A stretch of DNA of 57,340 bases from an uncultured Oxalobacteraceae bacterium (lineage in GTDB: Bacteria > Pseudomonadota > Gammaproteobacteria > Burkholderiales > Burkholderiaceae), in the NCBI GenBank assembly GCA_946480015.1, contig CAMLIL010000027.1, positions 1 to 57,340 of the forward strand. Direction: 5' to 3'. This document shows positions 11,101-20,236 of this stretch, one piece after another. A program made the translations under genes and the position numbers. Within the stretch, counting starts at the first letter, position 1. Every line of letters starts with the position of its first letter. The notes under the pieces are model-generated. The model was given only the letters and a program-made list of their open reading frames with translations. It was not told the DNA's origin and made no database searches.

Positions 11101-13003
11101 GGTCGAGCGCTCGGACGGCAGTCCGCCCCCCGAGCCGGTGGCGATGATGTACGTGCCGCTGATCGTCAAGGAACGCATGATGGGCGTGCTGTGCGTGCAG
11201 AGCACCAGCAGGCACGCCTATCGGCGCGTGCACCTGGACATGCTGCAGACCCTGGCCGCGCACGCCGCCGTGGCGCTGGACAACGCGCGCGCCTACCGCG
11301 AGCTGGAAGACACCCAGGCCCGCCTGATGGAGCAGGAAAAGCAGGTGCGCCTGAACACCGAGGAACTGGCCCTGGCCAACCGCGCCCTGCAGGAAAACGA
11401 CGAGCGCCTGCGCCTGGCCAAGCAGAAGGCCGAAGACGCCACCCGCCAGAAGTCCGAATTCCTGGCCAATATGAGCCACGAAATGCGCACCCCGCTGGCC
11501 GGCGTGATCGGCATGCTCAGCTTCGCCCTGCGCGACGGCATGCTGCAGGAAAGCACGCGCGAACAGATCCTGCGCGGCCAGGCCAACGCCCAGTCGCTGC
11601 TCACGCTGATCAACGACCTGCTGGATTTTTCCAAGATCGAGGCCGGCAAGCTCACCATCGAGAACATCGACTTCGCGCTGGCGCTGATGATCGAGAACGT
11701 GGTCAGCCTGTTCGAGGAACAGGCCGCCGCCCACAGCGTCGGCTTCTCGGTGGAGCTGGCCGACAATCTGCCGCCCTTCGTGGTGGGCGACCCGACCCGC
11801 TTGCGCCAGGTGCTGGTCAACCTGGTCGGCAACGCCTTCAAGTTCACCAACGACGGCGACGTGATGGTCAAGGTCGAACTGGCCGAGCGGCGCGGCAATG
11901 TCAACCTGATCCGCTTTTCGGTCAGCGACACCGGCATCGGCATCGCGCCGGACGCGATCGAGCGCCTGTTCCAGAAATTCGAGCAGGCCGACAGCACCAC
12001 CACGCGCCGTTACGGCGGCACCGGTCTGGGACTGGCGATCTGCCGCCAGCTGGTCGATCTGATGGGCGGCACCATTTCGGTCGACAGCTGCGAAGGGGAG
12101 GGCAGCACGTTCGCGGTGGTGCTGCCGCTGCCGGACGGAGTGGCCCCGCCGGTGGTGCCGCACGTGCCGCGCGAACCGCACAGCCACCGCCTGCGCGTGC
12201 TGTGCGCGGAAGACTTCCCGACCAACCAGATCATCATCCGCATGATGCTCGAAGAGCTGGGCCACCAGGTCGACATCGCCGACAACGGCGCGCTGGCGGT
12301 GGCCGCCTGCGCGCGCACCCGCTACGACCTGATCCTGATGGACGGACGCATGCCGGAAATGGACGGCGCCAGCGCCACCCGCCTGATCCGCGCCGGCGGG
12401 CCGGAGGGCGAACCGGTGCGCGACCAGGCCCTGATGATCATCGCGCTGACCGCCAACGCCAGCGAGGAAGACCGCAACCGCTACCTGGCCTGCGGCATGG
12501 ACGCCTTCCTCACCAAGCCGATCGACGAAGCCGCGCTGCACTATCAATTGAGCCGCGCGATCGAGCGCCAGCTCCAGCGCGGCATCGCGCTGCCCGAGAT
12601 GGGCGGGCCGGAGCGGCGTCCCAGCACCAGCGAACTCGATGCGCTGTTCGGCGTCGCCGGTCCGGCCGCGCCGCCGCCGGCCCAGAGCGCGCCGCGCCGC
12701 AACGCCGACCTGCAGCAGCGCATGCGCGCCGCCTTCGCCGCCGACGTGCCGCAGCGCCGCGCCGAGCTGCTGGCGGCCATCGAGCATCGCGACCACGACG
12801 CCGCCGGGCGCCTGCTGCACGGGATCAAGGGCAGCGCCGCCTATCTCGAAGCCGACCAGCTGCACCGCCTGTGCGGCGAACTCGAATGCTTTGCCGACGC
12901 CCAGGAGTGGGGCCGCATCGTGGGCGCGCTGCCCGAGCTCGAGCGCCTGCTCGCGCCATTCTGGCCGGCGCCGCTGGAGCCCACGAATATGCATATGCTG
13001 TAA
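8138..13003 (+). CDS. Hybrid sensor histidine kinase with beta-propeller sensor, GAF, receiver and Hpt domains
   Basis: A 1621-residue inner-membrane phosphorelay protein. The GTG start at 8138 has GGGAG upstream and gives a signal peptide/TM (to about residue 30, GLAAPARTLRF). Residues about 35-690 carry many Reg_prop repeats, seen as recurring LWIGT / VWVGT motifs, forming a periplasmic two-propeller sensor. A Y_Y_Y domain follows (about 690-800, FSYQLEGFDERWVNTD), then one TM (about 805-825, TWWFRTLAAALVLG), a coiled coil, a GAF domain (about 880-1050), and HisKA with His1114 (FLANMSHEMRTPL). The HATPase has NAFKFT, DTGIGI and YGGTGLGLAI. The receiver has Asp1402 (LMDGRMPEMDG), and the C-terminal Hpt has His1561 (LLHGIKGSA). 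All relay residues are present. It is sandwiched between two paralogous response regulators. The propeller class is common for polysaccharide or nutrient sensing, but the ligand cannot be read from sequence. Confidence 0.96.
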   Translation: MNRARIAIVRLILLLLCCLPAAQGLAAPARTLRFEQLSVEQGLAQESVLAVAQDSDGFMWFGSQAGLSRFDGHRVITYRNAVNDARSLVNNWVRVLHIDRLGRLWIGTDGGLDRFDPVTQSFIHYAPREQARRGNGNRHVRAIAADGMDGLWLATGDGLQHVDMNTGYFRVWQHVPGDPASLADDQVTALAVDGSGCVWVGTASGLDSLSPGAAGFAHHGASDADSRYKAVQALMVDSEQTLWIGTLGGLETWKAGSLADQRRRLGAAEGLRTAAITVLYQDQEANVWVGSQADGLYRWQPQTRRFANYRHVAGDNHSVADNQISALYRDRVGTFWVGTWYAGVSRVDLNSGGFARIVHAADQDSSLSDNKVRAIAEDAQGNLWLGANNGLNHVDPATGMATLYGPAAGAAGGLAGLPASAIGRDRFGMLWIGSHAGVTRFDTQRKRFEAKVFAGGEPDANNIRGILSDSAGLLWIASRGGLHRLDPGSGATVTYRHDPADSASLADNVVRPLLEDRLGQLWVGTFDGLDLFDRRTGKFRHFRHDPADPMSLSHDEVHYLLEDRNGTLWIGTAGGLNRMQFDGSGMARFVRYTVRDGLADDAVAAMLEDADGNLWVSTNTGISRLEPRTGRWRNYSAGDGTIEGAYFDGSALRAADGTLYFGGFNGVTAFNPRAIRDNLIAPRAVITGFQIFNQPVALARPGLLKGPIERTSALTLDAADSVFSLEFSALHFAAPQRNLFSYQLEGFDERWVNTDASKRFATYTNLDPGTYTFRVRAANKDGVWSASGASLTITILPPWWKTWWFRTLAAALVLGSAAAAYRARLSGLSRQKDELERQVCQRTEEIEQQNRLLERRRADAERQKEEVERQKENVELAHRNISVLSEIGRELTATLDMETIMDTVYRHVHHLMDASIFGIGFYREDIGVVEFPFAMDHGVRREVYLRDLREPNQFAVWCLRHRREVFINDLDAEYRQYLEAPQRCPIAPVERSDGSPPPEPVAMMYVPLIVKERMMGVLCVQSTSRHAYRRVHLDMLQTLAAHAAVALDNARAYRELEDTQARLMEQEKQVRLNTEELALANRALQENDERLRLAKQKAEDATRQKSEFLANMSHEMRTPLAGVIGMLSFALRDGMLQESTREQILRGQANAQSLLTLINDLLDFSKIEAGKLTIENIDFALALMIENVVSLFEEQAAAHSVGFSVELADNLPPFVVGDPTRLRQVLVNLVGNAFKFTNDGDVMVKVELAERRGNVNLIRFSVSDTGIGIAPDAIERLFQKFEQADSTTTRRYGGTGLGLAICRQLVDLMGGTISVDSCEGEGSTFAVVLPLPDGVAPPVVPHVPREPHSHRLRVLCAEDFPTNQIIIRMMLEELGHQVDIADNGALAVAACARTRYDLILMDGRMPEMDGASATRLIRAGGPEGEPVRDQALMIIALTANASEEDRNRYLACGMDAFLTKPIDEAALHYQLSRAIERQLQRGIALPEMGGPERRPSTSELDALFGVAGPAAPPPAQSAPRRNADLQQRMRAAFAADVPQRRAELLAAIEHRDHDAAGRLLHGIKGSAAYLEADQLHRLCGELECFADAQEWGRIVGALPELERLLAPFWPAPLEPTNMHML

Positions 13004-13049
13004 TATTGCCGTTGTTGCTATGCATAAACCACGCCCCTTGGAGAGGTAA

Positions 13050-13757
13050 ATGAAAGTTCTGGTAGTTGATGACGACGTGGTTTCGCGCATGGTGCTGATG
13101 CACTTGATCGACAGCGCCGGCGGGGTGGAGGTGGCCGAGGCCGAAGACGGCGCCGACGCGTGGGACCAGCTGGCCGGCGGCCTGCGCCCCGATCTGTGCT
13201 TTTGCGACCTGCGCATGCCGCGCCTGTCGGGCATGGAACTGCTGCGCCGGGTCAAGGCCGATCCGCTCTTCAATGCCATCGATTTCGTCATGGTGTCGTC
13301 CGCCAACGAGACCGACACCGTCGAGCAGGCCTTGGGCCTGGGCGCGGCCGGCTATATCATCAAGCCCTTCGATGCCGCCCAGGTGCGCCTGTACCTGAGC
13401 CGGTTCGGCGGCAAGGGCCTTGCCGCCGACGCCGAAACGCCGCTGGCGACGACCCAGCGGCTCGGCATCAACGGCGAACGCCTGCTGGCCTACCTGAGCG
13501 GTTTCCAGGCCCAGGTGAGCGCCTTCGACGCGGAACTGCCGGCGCTGCTGGCGCTGGGGGACGAGGCCGCCCGCCTGCGCATCGAACGCCTGCACACCGG
13601 CTGCCAGACGCTCGGCCTGCACGGCGCCGCCGCCCAGCTGCGCGGAGTGCCGGCCAGCAAGCTGGAAGCGTCCGCGCTCAGTGGCGTGCTCGGCCAGGTG
13701 ACCCAGGCGGTCGCGCGCCAGGCCGAGGTGGCGCGGCGCCAGTACGCCCCGGACTAA
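13050..13757 (+). CDS. Response regulator with receiver domain and unrecognised C-terminal domain (copy 2)
   Basis: A 235-residue paralog of the regulator at 7414. The receiver has Asp7-Asp8-Asp9, phospho-acceptor Asp53 (FCDLRMPRLSG), the VSSAN switch and Lys in YIIKPF. The C-terminal domain (about 130-235) shares with copy 1 an RLxAYLxxF segment followed by a cluster around HTGCQTLGL (His182). No HTH or enzymatic output motif is visible. GGAGAGG precedes the ATG at 13050, 46 bases after the kinase stop. Copies on both sides of one kinase suggest duplication and two alternative phosphorelay outputs. A degenerate Hpt-like helical bundle is possible, but the HxxKG lysine-glycine signature is missing. 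Confidence 0.9.
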   Translation: MKVLVVDDDVVSRMVLMHLIDSAGGVEVAEAEDGADAWDQLAGGLRPDLCFCDLRMPRLSGMELLRRVKADPLFNAIDFVMVSSANETDTVEQALGLGAAGYIIKPFDAAQVRLYLSRFGGKGLAADAETPLATTQRLGINGERLLAYLSGFQAQVSAFDAELPALLALGDEAARLRIERLHTGCQTLGLHGAAAQLRGVPASKLEASALSGVLGQVTQAVARQAEVARRQYAPD

Positions 13758-13775
13758 GGCGGGCGCGAAAAGCAC

Positions 13776-13805
13776 TTGATGCCGGAATAGTTTAGGTCTA
13801 AAGTA
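13776..13805 (+). promoter_or_regulatory. Promoter with overlapping MarR-type palindrome upstream of the anthranilate-CoA operon
   Basis: A sigma70-like promoter can be read as TTGATG (13776-13781), a 17-base spacer and TAAAGT (13799-13804). The 18-bp imperfect palindrome TAGTTTAGGTCTAAAGTA (13788-13805) covers the end of the spacer and the -10 box. That is where a repressor would block RNA polymerase. The operon downstream encodes a MarR-family protein, and MarR proteins for aromatic-CoA pathways typically bind such dyads and are released by a CoA-thioester. The link to this particular MarR is inference. Confidence 0.5.
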
Positions 13806-13841
13806 GTTGTCCGCCATCGACCGGACTCCACTGGTGCGCCC

Positions 13842-15470
13842 ATGACCCGCCTGACCGCCGCAGCACTTGGCCCCTCGGCCTACGAGGATGGCTTCGCCCG
13901 CGAACATCTGCCGCCGCCGGCCTTGTGGCCCGAGCTGCGCTTCGACCTGCCCGAACTGCATTATCCGGCCCAGCTCAATTGCGCCGCCGCCCTGCTGGAC
14001 GCCGCCGTGGATGCAGGGCACGGGGAACGGGTGGCCATCTACGGCCAGGGGCTGCGCTGGACCTATGCCGAGCTGCGCCGCCAGGTCGACCGCATCGCCC
14101 ACGTGCTGCGCAGCGATCTGGGGCTGGTCACCGGCCAGCGCGTGCTGCTGCGCGGCGCCAACAATCCCATGATGGCCGCCTGCATCCTGGCCGTGTTCAA
14201 GGCCGGCTGCATCGCCGTGCCGACCATGCCGCTGCTGCGCGCGCGCGAACTGGCCGTCATCGCCGACAAGGCGCAGGTGGCGGCGATCCTGTGTTCCCTC
14301 AACCTGCGCGGCGAAGTCGATGCGCTCGAAACGCCGCCGCACGGCGTGATCTGGTTCAACGCCGGCGGCGAGCCCGGCACGCTGGAGCGCCTGATGGCGC
14401 GCCACGAAGCGCCGTTCACCGCCGTGCCCAGTTCGGCCGACGATGTCTGCCTGATCAGCTTCACCTCCGGCACCACCGGCGTGCCCAAGGGGACCATGCA
14501 TTTTCACCGCGATATCCTGGCCATCTGCGACTGCTTCCCGCGCCACGTGCTGCACAGCCACCCCGACGATATTTTCATCGGCACGCCGCCGCTGGCCTTC
14601 ACGTTCGGGCTGGGCGGGCTGCTGCTGTTCCCCCTGCGGGTGGGTGCGGCCGCCGTGCTGCTGGAAAAGCTCACGCCCGAGAGCCTCCTGAGCGCGATTG
14701 CGCGCTACCGCGCCAGCGTGTGCTTCACCGCGCCGACCTGCTACCGCCAGATGGCGGCGCTGGCACCGCAGCACGACATCGCCAGCCTGACGCGCACCGT
14801 GTCGGCGGGCGAAACGCTGCCGCCGGCCACGCGCGACGCCTGGCAGGTGGCCACCGGCCTGGCCATGATCGACGGCATCGGCGCCACCGAACTGCTGCAC
14901 ATCTTCATATCGGCCGCCGGTGCGGACATCCGCCCCGGCGCCACCGGCAAGCCGGTACCGGGCTACCAGGCCTGCGTGCTCGACGCCGATGGCAGGCCGG
15001 CCGCGCCGGGCGTGACCGGACGGCTGGCCGTCAAGGGGCCGACCGGCTGCCGCTACCTGGCCGACGAACGCCAGAAGGACTATGTCATCGACGGCTGGAA
15101 CCTGACCGGCGACGCCTATGAAATGGACGCCGACGGTTATTTTTACTACCGTTCGCGCACCGACGACATGATCGTCTCGTCCGGCTACAATATCGCCGGC
15201 ATCGAGGTGGAGGACGCGCTGCTGCGCCACCCGCTGGTGGCCGAATGCGGCGTGGTCGGCCACCCCGACGAGCAGCGCGGCCAGCTGGTGGCGGCGCACG
15301 TGGTGCTCAAGGATGGCGCGCTGGCGAGCGAGCAGCTGGCGCACGAGCTGCAGGATTTCGTCAAGGCGCAGATCGCCCCCTATAAATATCCGCGCGTGGT
15401 CCGCTTTGCCGACCGGCTGCCGCGTACCGAAACTGGAAAGCTGCAGCGCTTCAAGCTGCGTCAGTCATGA
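13842..15470 (+). CDS. abmG: 2-aminobenzoate (anthranilate)-CoA ligase, benzoate-CoA ligase family
   Basis: A 542-residue AMP-forming acyl-CoA synthetase that would activate an aminobenzoate to its CoA thioester with ATP. Visible motifs are the P-loop [17 protein letters not shown], the A5-type region [14 protein letters not shown] typical of benzoate-CoA ligases, [21 protein letters not shown], and the C-terminal [14 protein letters not shown] with the catalytic Lys. The N-terminus ([20 protein letters not shown]) is characteristic of the aminobenzoate/benzoate ligase subgroup. The next gene starts within its stop codon (ATGA), and that gene encodes the monooxygenase specific for 2-aminobenzoyl-CoA-like substrates. 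Benzoate or salicylate would be alternative substrates; anthranilate is favoured by context. Confidence 0.85.
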   Translation: MTRLTAAALGPSAYEDGFAREHLPPPALWPELRFDLPELHYPAQLNCAAALLDAAVDAGHGERVAIYGQGLRWTYAELRRQVDRIAHVLRSDLGLVTGQRVLLRGANNPMMAACILAVFKAGCIAVPTMPLLRARELAVIADKAQVAAILCSLNLRGEVDALETPPHGVIWFNAGGEPGTLERLMARHEAPFTAVPSSADDVCLISFTSGTTGVPKGTMHFHRDILAICDCFPRHVLHSHPDDIFIGTPPLAFTFGLGGLLLFPLRVGAAAVLLEKLTPESLLSAIARYRASVCFTAPTCYRQMAALAPQHDIASLTRTVSAGETLPPATRDAWQVATGLAMIDGIGATELLHIFISAAGADIRPGATGKPVPGYQACVLDADGRPAAPGVTGRLAVKGPTGCRYLADERQKDYVIDGWNLTGDAYEMDADGYFYYRSRTDDMIVSSGYNIAGIEVEDALLRHPLVAECGVVGHPDEQRGQLVAAHVVLKDGALASEQLAHELQDFVKAQIAPYKYPRVVRFADRLPRTETGKLQRFKLRQS

Positions 15471-17743
15471 ATATAGTCTGCATCGGCGGCGGCCCCGCCG
15501 GCCTGTACGCGGCGCTGCTGCTCAAGCGCCAGGACAGCGCCCACCGCATCACCGTCATCGAACGCAATCGCCCCTACGACACCTTCGGCTGGGGCGTGGT
15601 GTTCTCCGACCAGACCCAGGTCAATCTGCTGGAAGCCGACGAAACCAGCGCCCGCGCCATCGTCGCCGCCTTCAACCGCTGGGAAGACATCGACATCTTC
15701 TTCAAGGGAGCGAAGATCACCTCGGGCGGCCATGGCTTTTGCGGCATCGGGCGCAAGCGCCTGCTCAACATCCTGCAGCGGCGTTGCGAGGAACTGGGCG
15801 TGACCCTGGTGTTCGAGCACGAAGTGAGCGAGGACCTGACCTTGGATGCGGACCTGGTGATCGCCGCCGACGGCGTCAACAGCCGGACGCGCGCGCGCCA
15901 CGCGGCCAGCTACCGTCCGCAGATCGAAGCGCGCCGCTGCCGCTACGTGTGGCTGGGCACGCGCAAGAAATTCGACGCCTTCACCTTCGCCTTCAGGGAG
16001 ACCGAATACGGCTGGTTCCAGGCCCACATCTACCAGTTCGACGGCGACACCTCGACCTTCATCATCGAAACGCCGGAGGACGTGTGGCGGCGCGCCGGCC
16101 TGGCCGACATGGGCCGGGAAGACAGCCTGGCATTCTGCCAGCGCCTGTTCGCCGACCAGCTGGACGGCCATGCCCTGATGAGCAATACCCCGCAGCCAGG
16201 CTGGATCAACTTCGCCCGCGTGACGTGCGGGCAGTGGGTGCACTGGAACGGCGACGTGCCGGTGGTGCTGATGGGCGACGCCGCGCACACCGCGCATTAC
16301 TCGATCGGCTCGGGCACCAAGCTGGCGCTGGAAGACGCGATCGAACTGGCGCGCTGCGTGGGCGGCCATGCCGACTTGCGAAGCGCGCTGGCCGCGTATC
16401 ACGCCGCGCGTTCGGTCGAAGTGCTCAAGCTGCAAAGCGCGGCGCGCAATTCGATGGAATGGTTCGAGAACGTCGAGCGCTACGGCGCGCTGGAAGCGCC
16501 GCAGTTCGCCTACGCCATGCTCACGCGCAGCCAGCGCATCTCGCACGAAAACCTGCGCCTGCGCGACGCGGCCTACGTTGCCGGCTTCGAAGCCTGGCTG
16601 GCTGGCCGCGCCTGCGCGCAGGCCGGTCTGGCGCCGCCGGCCGCGCCCGTGCCGCCGATGCTCACGCCATTCCGGGTGCGCGGGGTCACGCTCAAGAACC
16701 GCATCGTGGTCTCGCCGATGGCGCAGTATTCGGCCGACGAGGGCACGGTCGGCGACTACCACCTGATGCATCTGGGGGCGCGCGCAATGGGCGGCGCGGG
16801 ACTGGTGATCGCCGAAATGACCTGTGTATCGGCGGACGCGCGCATCACGCCGCGCTGCCCCGGCCTGTACGCGCCCGAGCACACCGCGGCCTGGCGCCGC
16901 ATCGTCGGCTTCGTGCATTCAAACAGCGACGCCAGAATCGGCATCCAGCTCGGCCACGCCGGCGCCAAAGGATCGACCAAGGTGATGTGGGAGGGGATCG
17001 ACCAGCCGCTCGACGAGGGCAACTGGCCGCTGGTGGCGGCATCCGGGCAGCAGTATCTGGAGGGCGTGTCGCAGATCGCGCGCGCCGCCACGGCGGACGA
17101 TATGGAGCGCATCGAAGCGGACTTCGTGCGCGCCGCCCGGGCCGCCCTTGATGCCGGCTTCGACTGGCTGGAGCTGCACTGCGCGCATGGCTATCTGCTG
17201 TCGTCGTTCCTGTCGCCGCTGACCAATCTGCGTGGCGACGAGTATGGCGGCAGCCTGGAAAACCGCTGCCGCTTTCCGCTGCGCGTGCTGCGCGCGATCC
17301 GGGCGGTATGGGATCTGCCGCTGAGCGTACGCATTTCGGCGCATGACTGGGTCGACGGCGGCATCACGCCCGACGACGCGGTGGCGATGGCGCGCCTGTT
17401 CCGGCAAGCCGGCGCCGACATGATCGACTGCTCGTCCGGGCAGGTCAGCAAGCGCGAACGGCCGGTGTACGGACGCATGTTCCAGACTCCGTTCGCCGAC
17501 CGCGTGCGCAACGAGGCCGGCATCGCCACGATCGCGGTCGGATCGATCTATGAGGCCGACCACGCCAACAGCATCATCGCGGCAGGGCGCGCCGACCTGT
17601 GCGCGGTGGGCCGGCCGCACCTGGCCAATCCGGCCTGGACCTTGCACGAAGCGGCGAAAATCGGCTTCGGCGCCATCGCCTGGCCGCCGCAATACCGCGC
17701 CGCCAAGCAGCAGCTCGAACGCAATCTGGTGCGTGCCGCATGA
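15467..17743 (+). CDS. abmA: 2-aminobenzoyl-CoA monooxygenase/reductase (flavoprotein fusion)
   Basis: A 758-residue two-domain flavoenzyme. Residues 1 to about 390 are a class A FAD monooxygenase: [13 protein letters not shown] at the N-terminus, then [19 protein letters not shown] for the FAD ribityl contact. Residues about 400-758 are an Old Yellow Enzyme-like NADH:flavin reductase: [44 protein letters not shown] and [10 protein letters not shown]. This arrangement is that of the Azoarcus evansii enzyme, which hydroxylates 2-aminobenzoyl-CoA and reduces the ring without classical ring cleavage. The closely similar salicylyl-CoA 5-hydroxylase is the main alternative. It overlaps the ligase gene by four bases (ATGA) and the MarR gene the same way. 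Confidence 0.9.
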   Translation: MNIVCIGGGPAGLYAALLLKRQDSAHRITVIERNRPYDTFGWGVVFSDQTQVNLLEADETSARAIVAAFNRWEDIDIFFKGAKITSGGHGFCGIGRKRLLNILQRRCEELGVTLVFEHEVSEDLTLDADLVIAADGVNSRTRARHAASYRPQIEARRCRYVWLGTRKKFDAFTFAFRETEYGWFQAHIYQFDGDTSTFIIETPEDVWRRAGLADMGREDSLAFCQRLFADQLDGHALMSNTPQPGWINFARVTCGQWVHWNGDVPVVLMGDAAHTAHYSIGSGTKLALEDAIELARCVGGHADLRSALAAYHAARSVEVLKLQSAARNSMEWFENVERYGALEAPQFAYAMLTRSQRISHENLRLRDAAYVAGFEAWLAGRACAQAGLAPPAAPVPPMLTPFRVRGVTLKNRIVVSPMAQYSADEGTVGDYHLMHLGARAMGGAGLVIAEMTCVSADARITPRCPGLYAPEHTAAWRRIVGFVHSNSDARIGIQLGHAGAKGSTKVMWEGIDQPLDEGNWPLVAASGQQYLEGVSQIARAATADDMERIEADFVRAARAALDAGFDWLELHCAHGYLLSSFLSPLTNLRGDEYGGSLENRCRFPLRVLRAIRAVWDLPLSVRISAHDWVDGGITPDDAVAMARLFRQAGADMIDCSSGQVSKRERPVYGRMFQTPFADRVRNEAGIATIAVGSIYEADHANSIIAAGRADLCAVGRPHLANPAWTLHEAAKIGFGAIAWPPQYRAAKQQLERNLVRAA

Positions 17744-18210
17744 GCGACACCGACCTGTCCACCCGGCTGCACGAAGACCATCACCAGTCGCTCAAATTGT
17801 GGCTGCAGATGCTCTCGTGTACAGTGCGCGTCGAGAACGAGATTCGCGGCAGGCTGCGCGCCGCGTTCGGCGTGACCTTGCCGCGCTTCGACCTGATGGC
17901 GCAGCTGGAGCGCCACCCGGAAGGATTGCGCATGGGCGAGCTGTCGCGCCGCATGATGGTCACGGGCGGGAACGTCACCGGCATCACCGACCAGCTCGAA
18001 CGCGAAGAACTGGTGATGCGCGTGCCCGACCCGAAGGACGGGCGCGCCTACGCCGTCAAGCTGACCGAACGCGGACGGCAGGCTTTCGCGGCGATGGCCG
18101 AACAGCACGAGCTCTGGATCGTCGAGCTGTTCCAGGACATGCCGCCGGACGACAAGCAGCGCCTTGGCGGGCTGCTGGCGTCGATGAAGCAGTATTTGAA
18201 GACCGATTAA
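17740..18210 (+). CDS. MarR-family transcriptional regulator
   Basis: A 156-residue winged-helix regulator. The ATG at 17740 overlaps the stop of the preceding gene (ATGA), and homology begins near it; the open frame upstream of it lies inside the monooxygenase gene. The core is [20 protein letters not shown], then recognition-helix region [16 protein letters not shown], and wing [17 protein letters not shown] with the conserved DxRxY-type wing. Long terminal helices would make the dimer. Being inside the aromatic-CoA operon, it probably represses it and itself through the palindrome at 13788-13805, with a CoA intermediate as inducer. That mechanism is inference from similar systems. Confidence 0.93.
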   Translation: MSDTDLSTRLHEDHHQSLKLWLQMLSCTVRVENEIRGRLRAAFGVTLPRFDLMAQLERHPEGLRMGELSRRMMVTGGNVTGITDQLEREELVMRVPDPKDGRAYAVKLTERGRQAFAAMAEQHELWIVELFQDMPPDDKQRLGGLLASMKQYLKTD

Positions 18211-18225
18211 CGAGTTAGGATCCGT

Positions 18226-19080
18226 ATGCGTTACCTCCCTGGCCAGGCGCAGCAGCTGCCCGGCAACCGCACGCAGCTGGCCAACTACCAGGCCAGCCAC
18301 TTCCGTTTTCAAGCGGAGGGCGGCGTGGCGACCGTGACGCTGAACCGCCCCGAGCGCAAGAACCCGCTCACCTTCGACTCCTACGCCGAACTGCGCGACC
18401 TGTTCCGCGCGCTGGCGTACGCCGGCGACATCAAGGCGGTGGTCATTACCGGCGAGGGTGCCAATTTCTGCTCCGGGGGCGACGTGCATGACATCATCGG
18501 CCCGTTGACCCAGCTCGACATGCCCGGCCTGCTGGCCTTTACGCGCATGACCGGCGACCTGGTGAAAGCCATCCGCGCCTGCCCGCAGCCGGTCATCAGC
18601 GCCGTCGACGGCATCTGTGCCGGCGCCGGCGCCATGCTGGCGCTGGCCTCGGATATGCGGCTCGGTACCAGCCGCAGCAAAACCGCCTTTCTGTTTACCC
18701 GGGTCGGGCTGGCCGGCTGCGACATGGGCGCCTGCGCGCTGCTGCCGCGCGTGATCGGGCAGGGACGCGCCGCCGAACTGCTCTACACGGGCCGCGCGAT
18801 GAGCGGCGAACAGGGCGAACGCTGGGGATTTTTCAACAGCCTGTCCGAGCCCGGCACGCTGCTGGCCGACGCGCTGGCGCTGGCGCAGTCGCTGGCTGCC
18901 GGTCCAACTTTTGCGCATGGCATGACCAAGAGAATGCTGCAGCAGGAATGGAATATGGGCGTCGACGAAGCCATCGAAGCCGAAGCGCAGGCACAGGCGA
19001 TCTGCATGGCCACCAACGACTTCCACCGCGCGTATCACGCGTTCGTGGCCAAACAAACCCCGCAGTTCGAAGGCGATTGA
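18226..19080 (+). CDS. Enoyl-CoA hydratase/isomerase family protein
   Basis: A 284-residue crotonase-fold enzyme. The fold signature [15 protein letters not shown] is at about residues 43-57. The first oxyanion-hole loop is FCSGGDVHD and the second is [34 protein letters not shown] lies where the catalytic acid/base loop is expected; the usual Pro-Glu/Gly-Glu positions are replaced, so the reaction may not be simple hydration. The N-terminus is extended by about 25 residues. AGGA precedes the ATG. It lies 15 bases after marR and one base before the acyl-CoA dehydrogenase gene. In this context it probably acts on the non-aromatic ring or chain intermediates of 2-aminobenzoyl-CoA. Confidence 0.9.
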   Translation: MRYLPGQAQQLPGNRTQLANYQASHFRFQAEGGVATVTLNRPERKNPLTFDSYAELRDLFRALAYAGDIKAVVITGEGANFCSGGDVHDIIGPLTQLDMPGLLAFTRMTGDLVKAIRACPQPVISAVDGICAGAGAMLALASDMRLGTSRSKTAFLFTRVGLAGCDMGACALLPRVIGQGRAAELLYTGRAMSGEQGERWGFFNSLSEPGTLLADALALAQSLAAGPTFAHGMTKRMLQQEWNMGVDEAIEAEAQAQAICMATNDFHRAYHAFVAKQTPQFEGD

Positions 19081-19081
19081 G

Positions 19082-20236
19082 ATGACCGACCATTCTTTTC
19101 TGGCGTGGCCGTTCTTCGAGCCGCGGCACGCGCCGCTGGCCGCCGAGCTCGACGCCTGGGCCGCTGCCAACCTGGCCGGCGCGCACGGCAAGGATGTCGA
19201 TGCGATTTGCCGCGCGCTGGTGCGCCGGCTGGGTGAGGGCGGCTGGCTGCACCATGCCGTCGCCCGTGACGGCGCGATCGACACGCGCGCCATCTGCCTG
19301 ATCCGCGAAACGCTGGCGCGCCACAATGGCCTGGCCGATTTTGCGTTCGCCATGCAGGGCCTGGGATCGGGCGCGATTTCGCTGTTCGGCCACGCGGCCA
19401 TGCGCGAACGCTACCTGCCGATGGTGGCGCGCGGCGAAGCCATCGCGGCGTTCGCGCTGTCGGAGCCGCAGGCCGGGTCCGACGTGGCGGCCATGCAGTG
19501 CGCGGCGCGGCGTGAGGGCGACGGCTATGTCATCGACGGCGACAAGATGTGGATCTCGAACGGCGGCATCGCCGATTTCTACGTGGTGTTCGCGCGCACC
19601 GGCGAAGCGCCCGGATCGCGCGGCATCAGCGCGTTCGTGGTCGACGCCGACAATCCGGGCCTGTCGATCGCCGAACGGATCGACGTGATCGCGCCGCACC
19701 CGCTGGCGCGGCTGGCGTTTCGCGGCTGCCGCGTCGGCGCCGGCGCGCTGATCGGCGAAGCGGGGCAGGGCTTCAAGGTGGCGATGGCCACGCTGGACGT
19801 GTTCCGCACCTCGGTCGGCGCGGCGGCGCTGGGCTTTGCGCGGCGCGCCTTCGATGAAGCCATCGTGCATGCGCAGCAGCGCACCTTGTTCGGCCAGGCG
19901 TTGGCCAAGTTCCAGCTCACCCAGGCCAAGCTGGCCGAAATGGCGACCGGGATCGACAGCGCCGCGCTGCTGATCTACCGCGCCGCGTGGCAGCGCGACC
20001 AGGGCGGGAAGGTCACGCGCGAAGCGGCCATGGCCAAGATGCACGCCACCGAAACGGCGCAGAAGGTCATCGACGCGGCGGTGCAGATGTTCGGCGCGCT
20101 CGGCGTGGTCAGCGAGCATCCGGTCGAGCGGCTGTACCGCGAGATCCGCGCGCTGCGCATCTACGAAGGCGCCACCGAAGTGCAGCAGTTGATCATCGCG
20201 CGCGAACTGCTGCGCGACAGCGCGGAGGGCGCGTGA
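19082..20236 (+). CDS. Acyl-CoA dehydrogenase family protein
   Basis: A 384-residue FAD-dependent dehydrogenase that introduces an alpha,beta double bond into an acyl-CoA and passes electrons to ETF. Signature regions are [16 protein letters not shown] (FAD/substrate binding), [16 protein letters not shown], and the C-terminal [18 protein letters not shown], which holds the usual catalytic Glu (YEG). Length is normal. It starts one base after the crotonase gene and its stop overlaps the RidA start (TGATG), so the three genes are translationally coupled. The cluster context suggests a cyclic or branched acyl-CoA from anthranilate degradation as substrate. Confidence 0.94.
   Translation: MTDHSFLAWPFFEPRHAPLAAELDAWAAANLAGAHGKDVDAICRALVRRLGEGGWLHHAVARDGAIDTRAICLIRETLARHNGLADFAFAMQGLGSGAISLFGHAAMRERYLPMVARGEAIAAFALSEPQAGSDVAAMQCAARREGDGYVIDGDKMWISNGGIADFYVVFARTGEAPGSRGISAFVVDADNPGLSIAERIDVIAPHPLARLAFRGCRVGAGALIGEAGQGFKVAMATLDVFRTSVGAAALGFARRAFDEAIVHAQQRTLFGQALAKFQLTQAKLAEMATGIDSAALLIYRAAWQRDQGGKVTREAAMAKMHATETAQKVIDAAVQMFGALGVVSEHPVERLYREIRALRIYEGATEVQQLIIARELLRDSAEGA

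Noticed and set aside
9286..13318. Very long open frames overlapping the hybrid kinase on both strands (1255 and 1206 residues)
   Set aside because: They are shadows of the kinase gene caused by strong GC bias at third positions; their translations are Arg/Pro/Gly/His-rich and show no domain, whereas the kinase frame has complete motifs.
12825..15344. 839-residue minus-strand open frame over the second regulator and the CoA ligase
   Set aside because: Low-complexity antisense translation without motifs; both plus-strand genes underneath are well supported.
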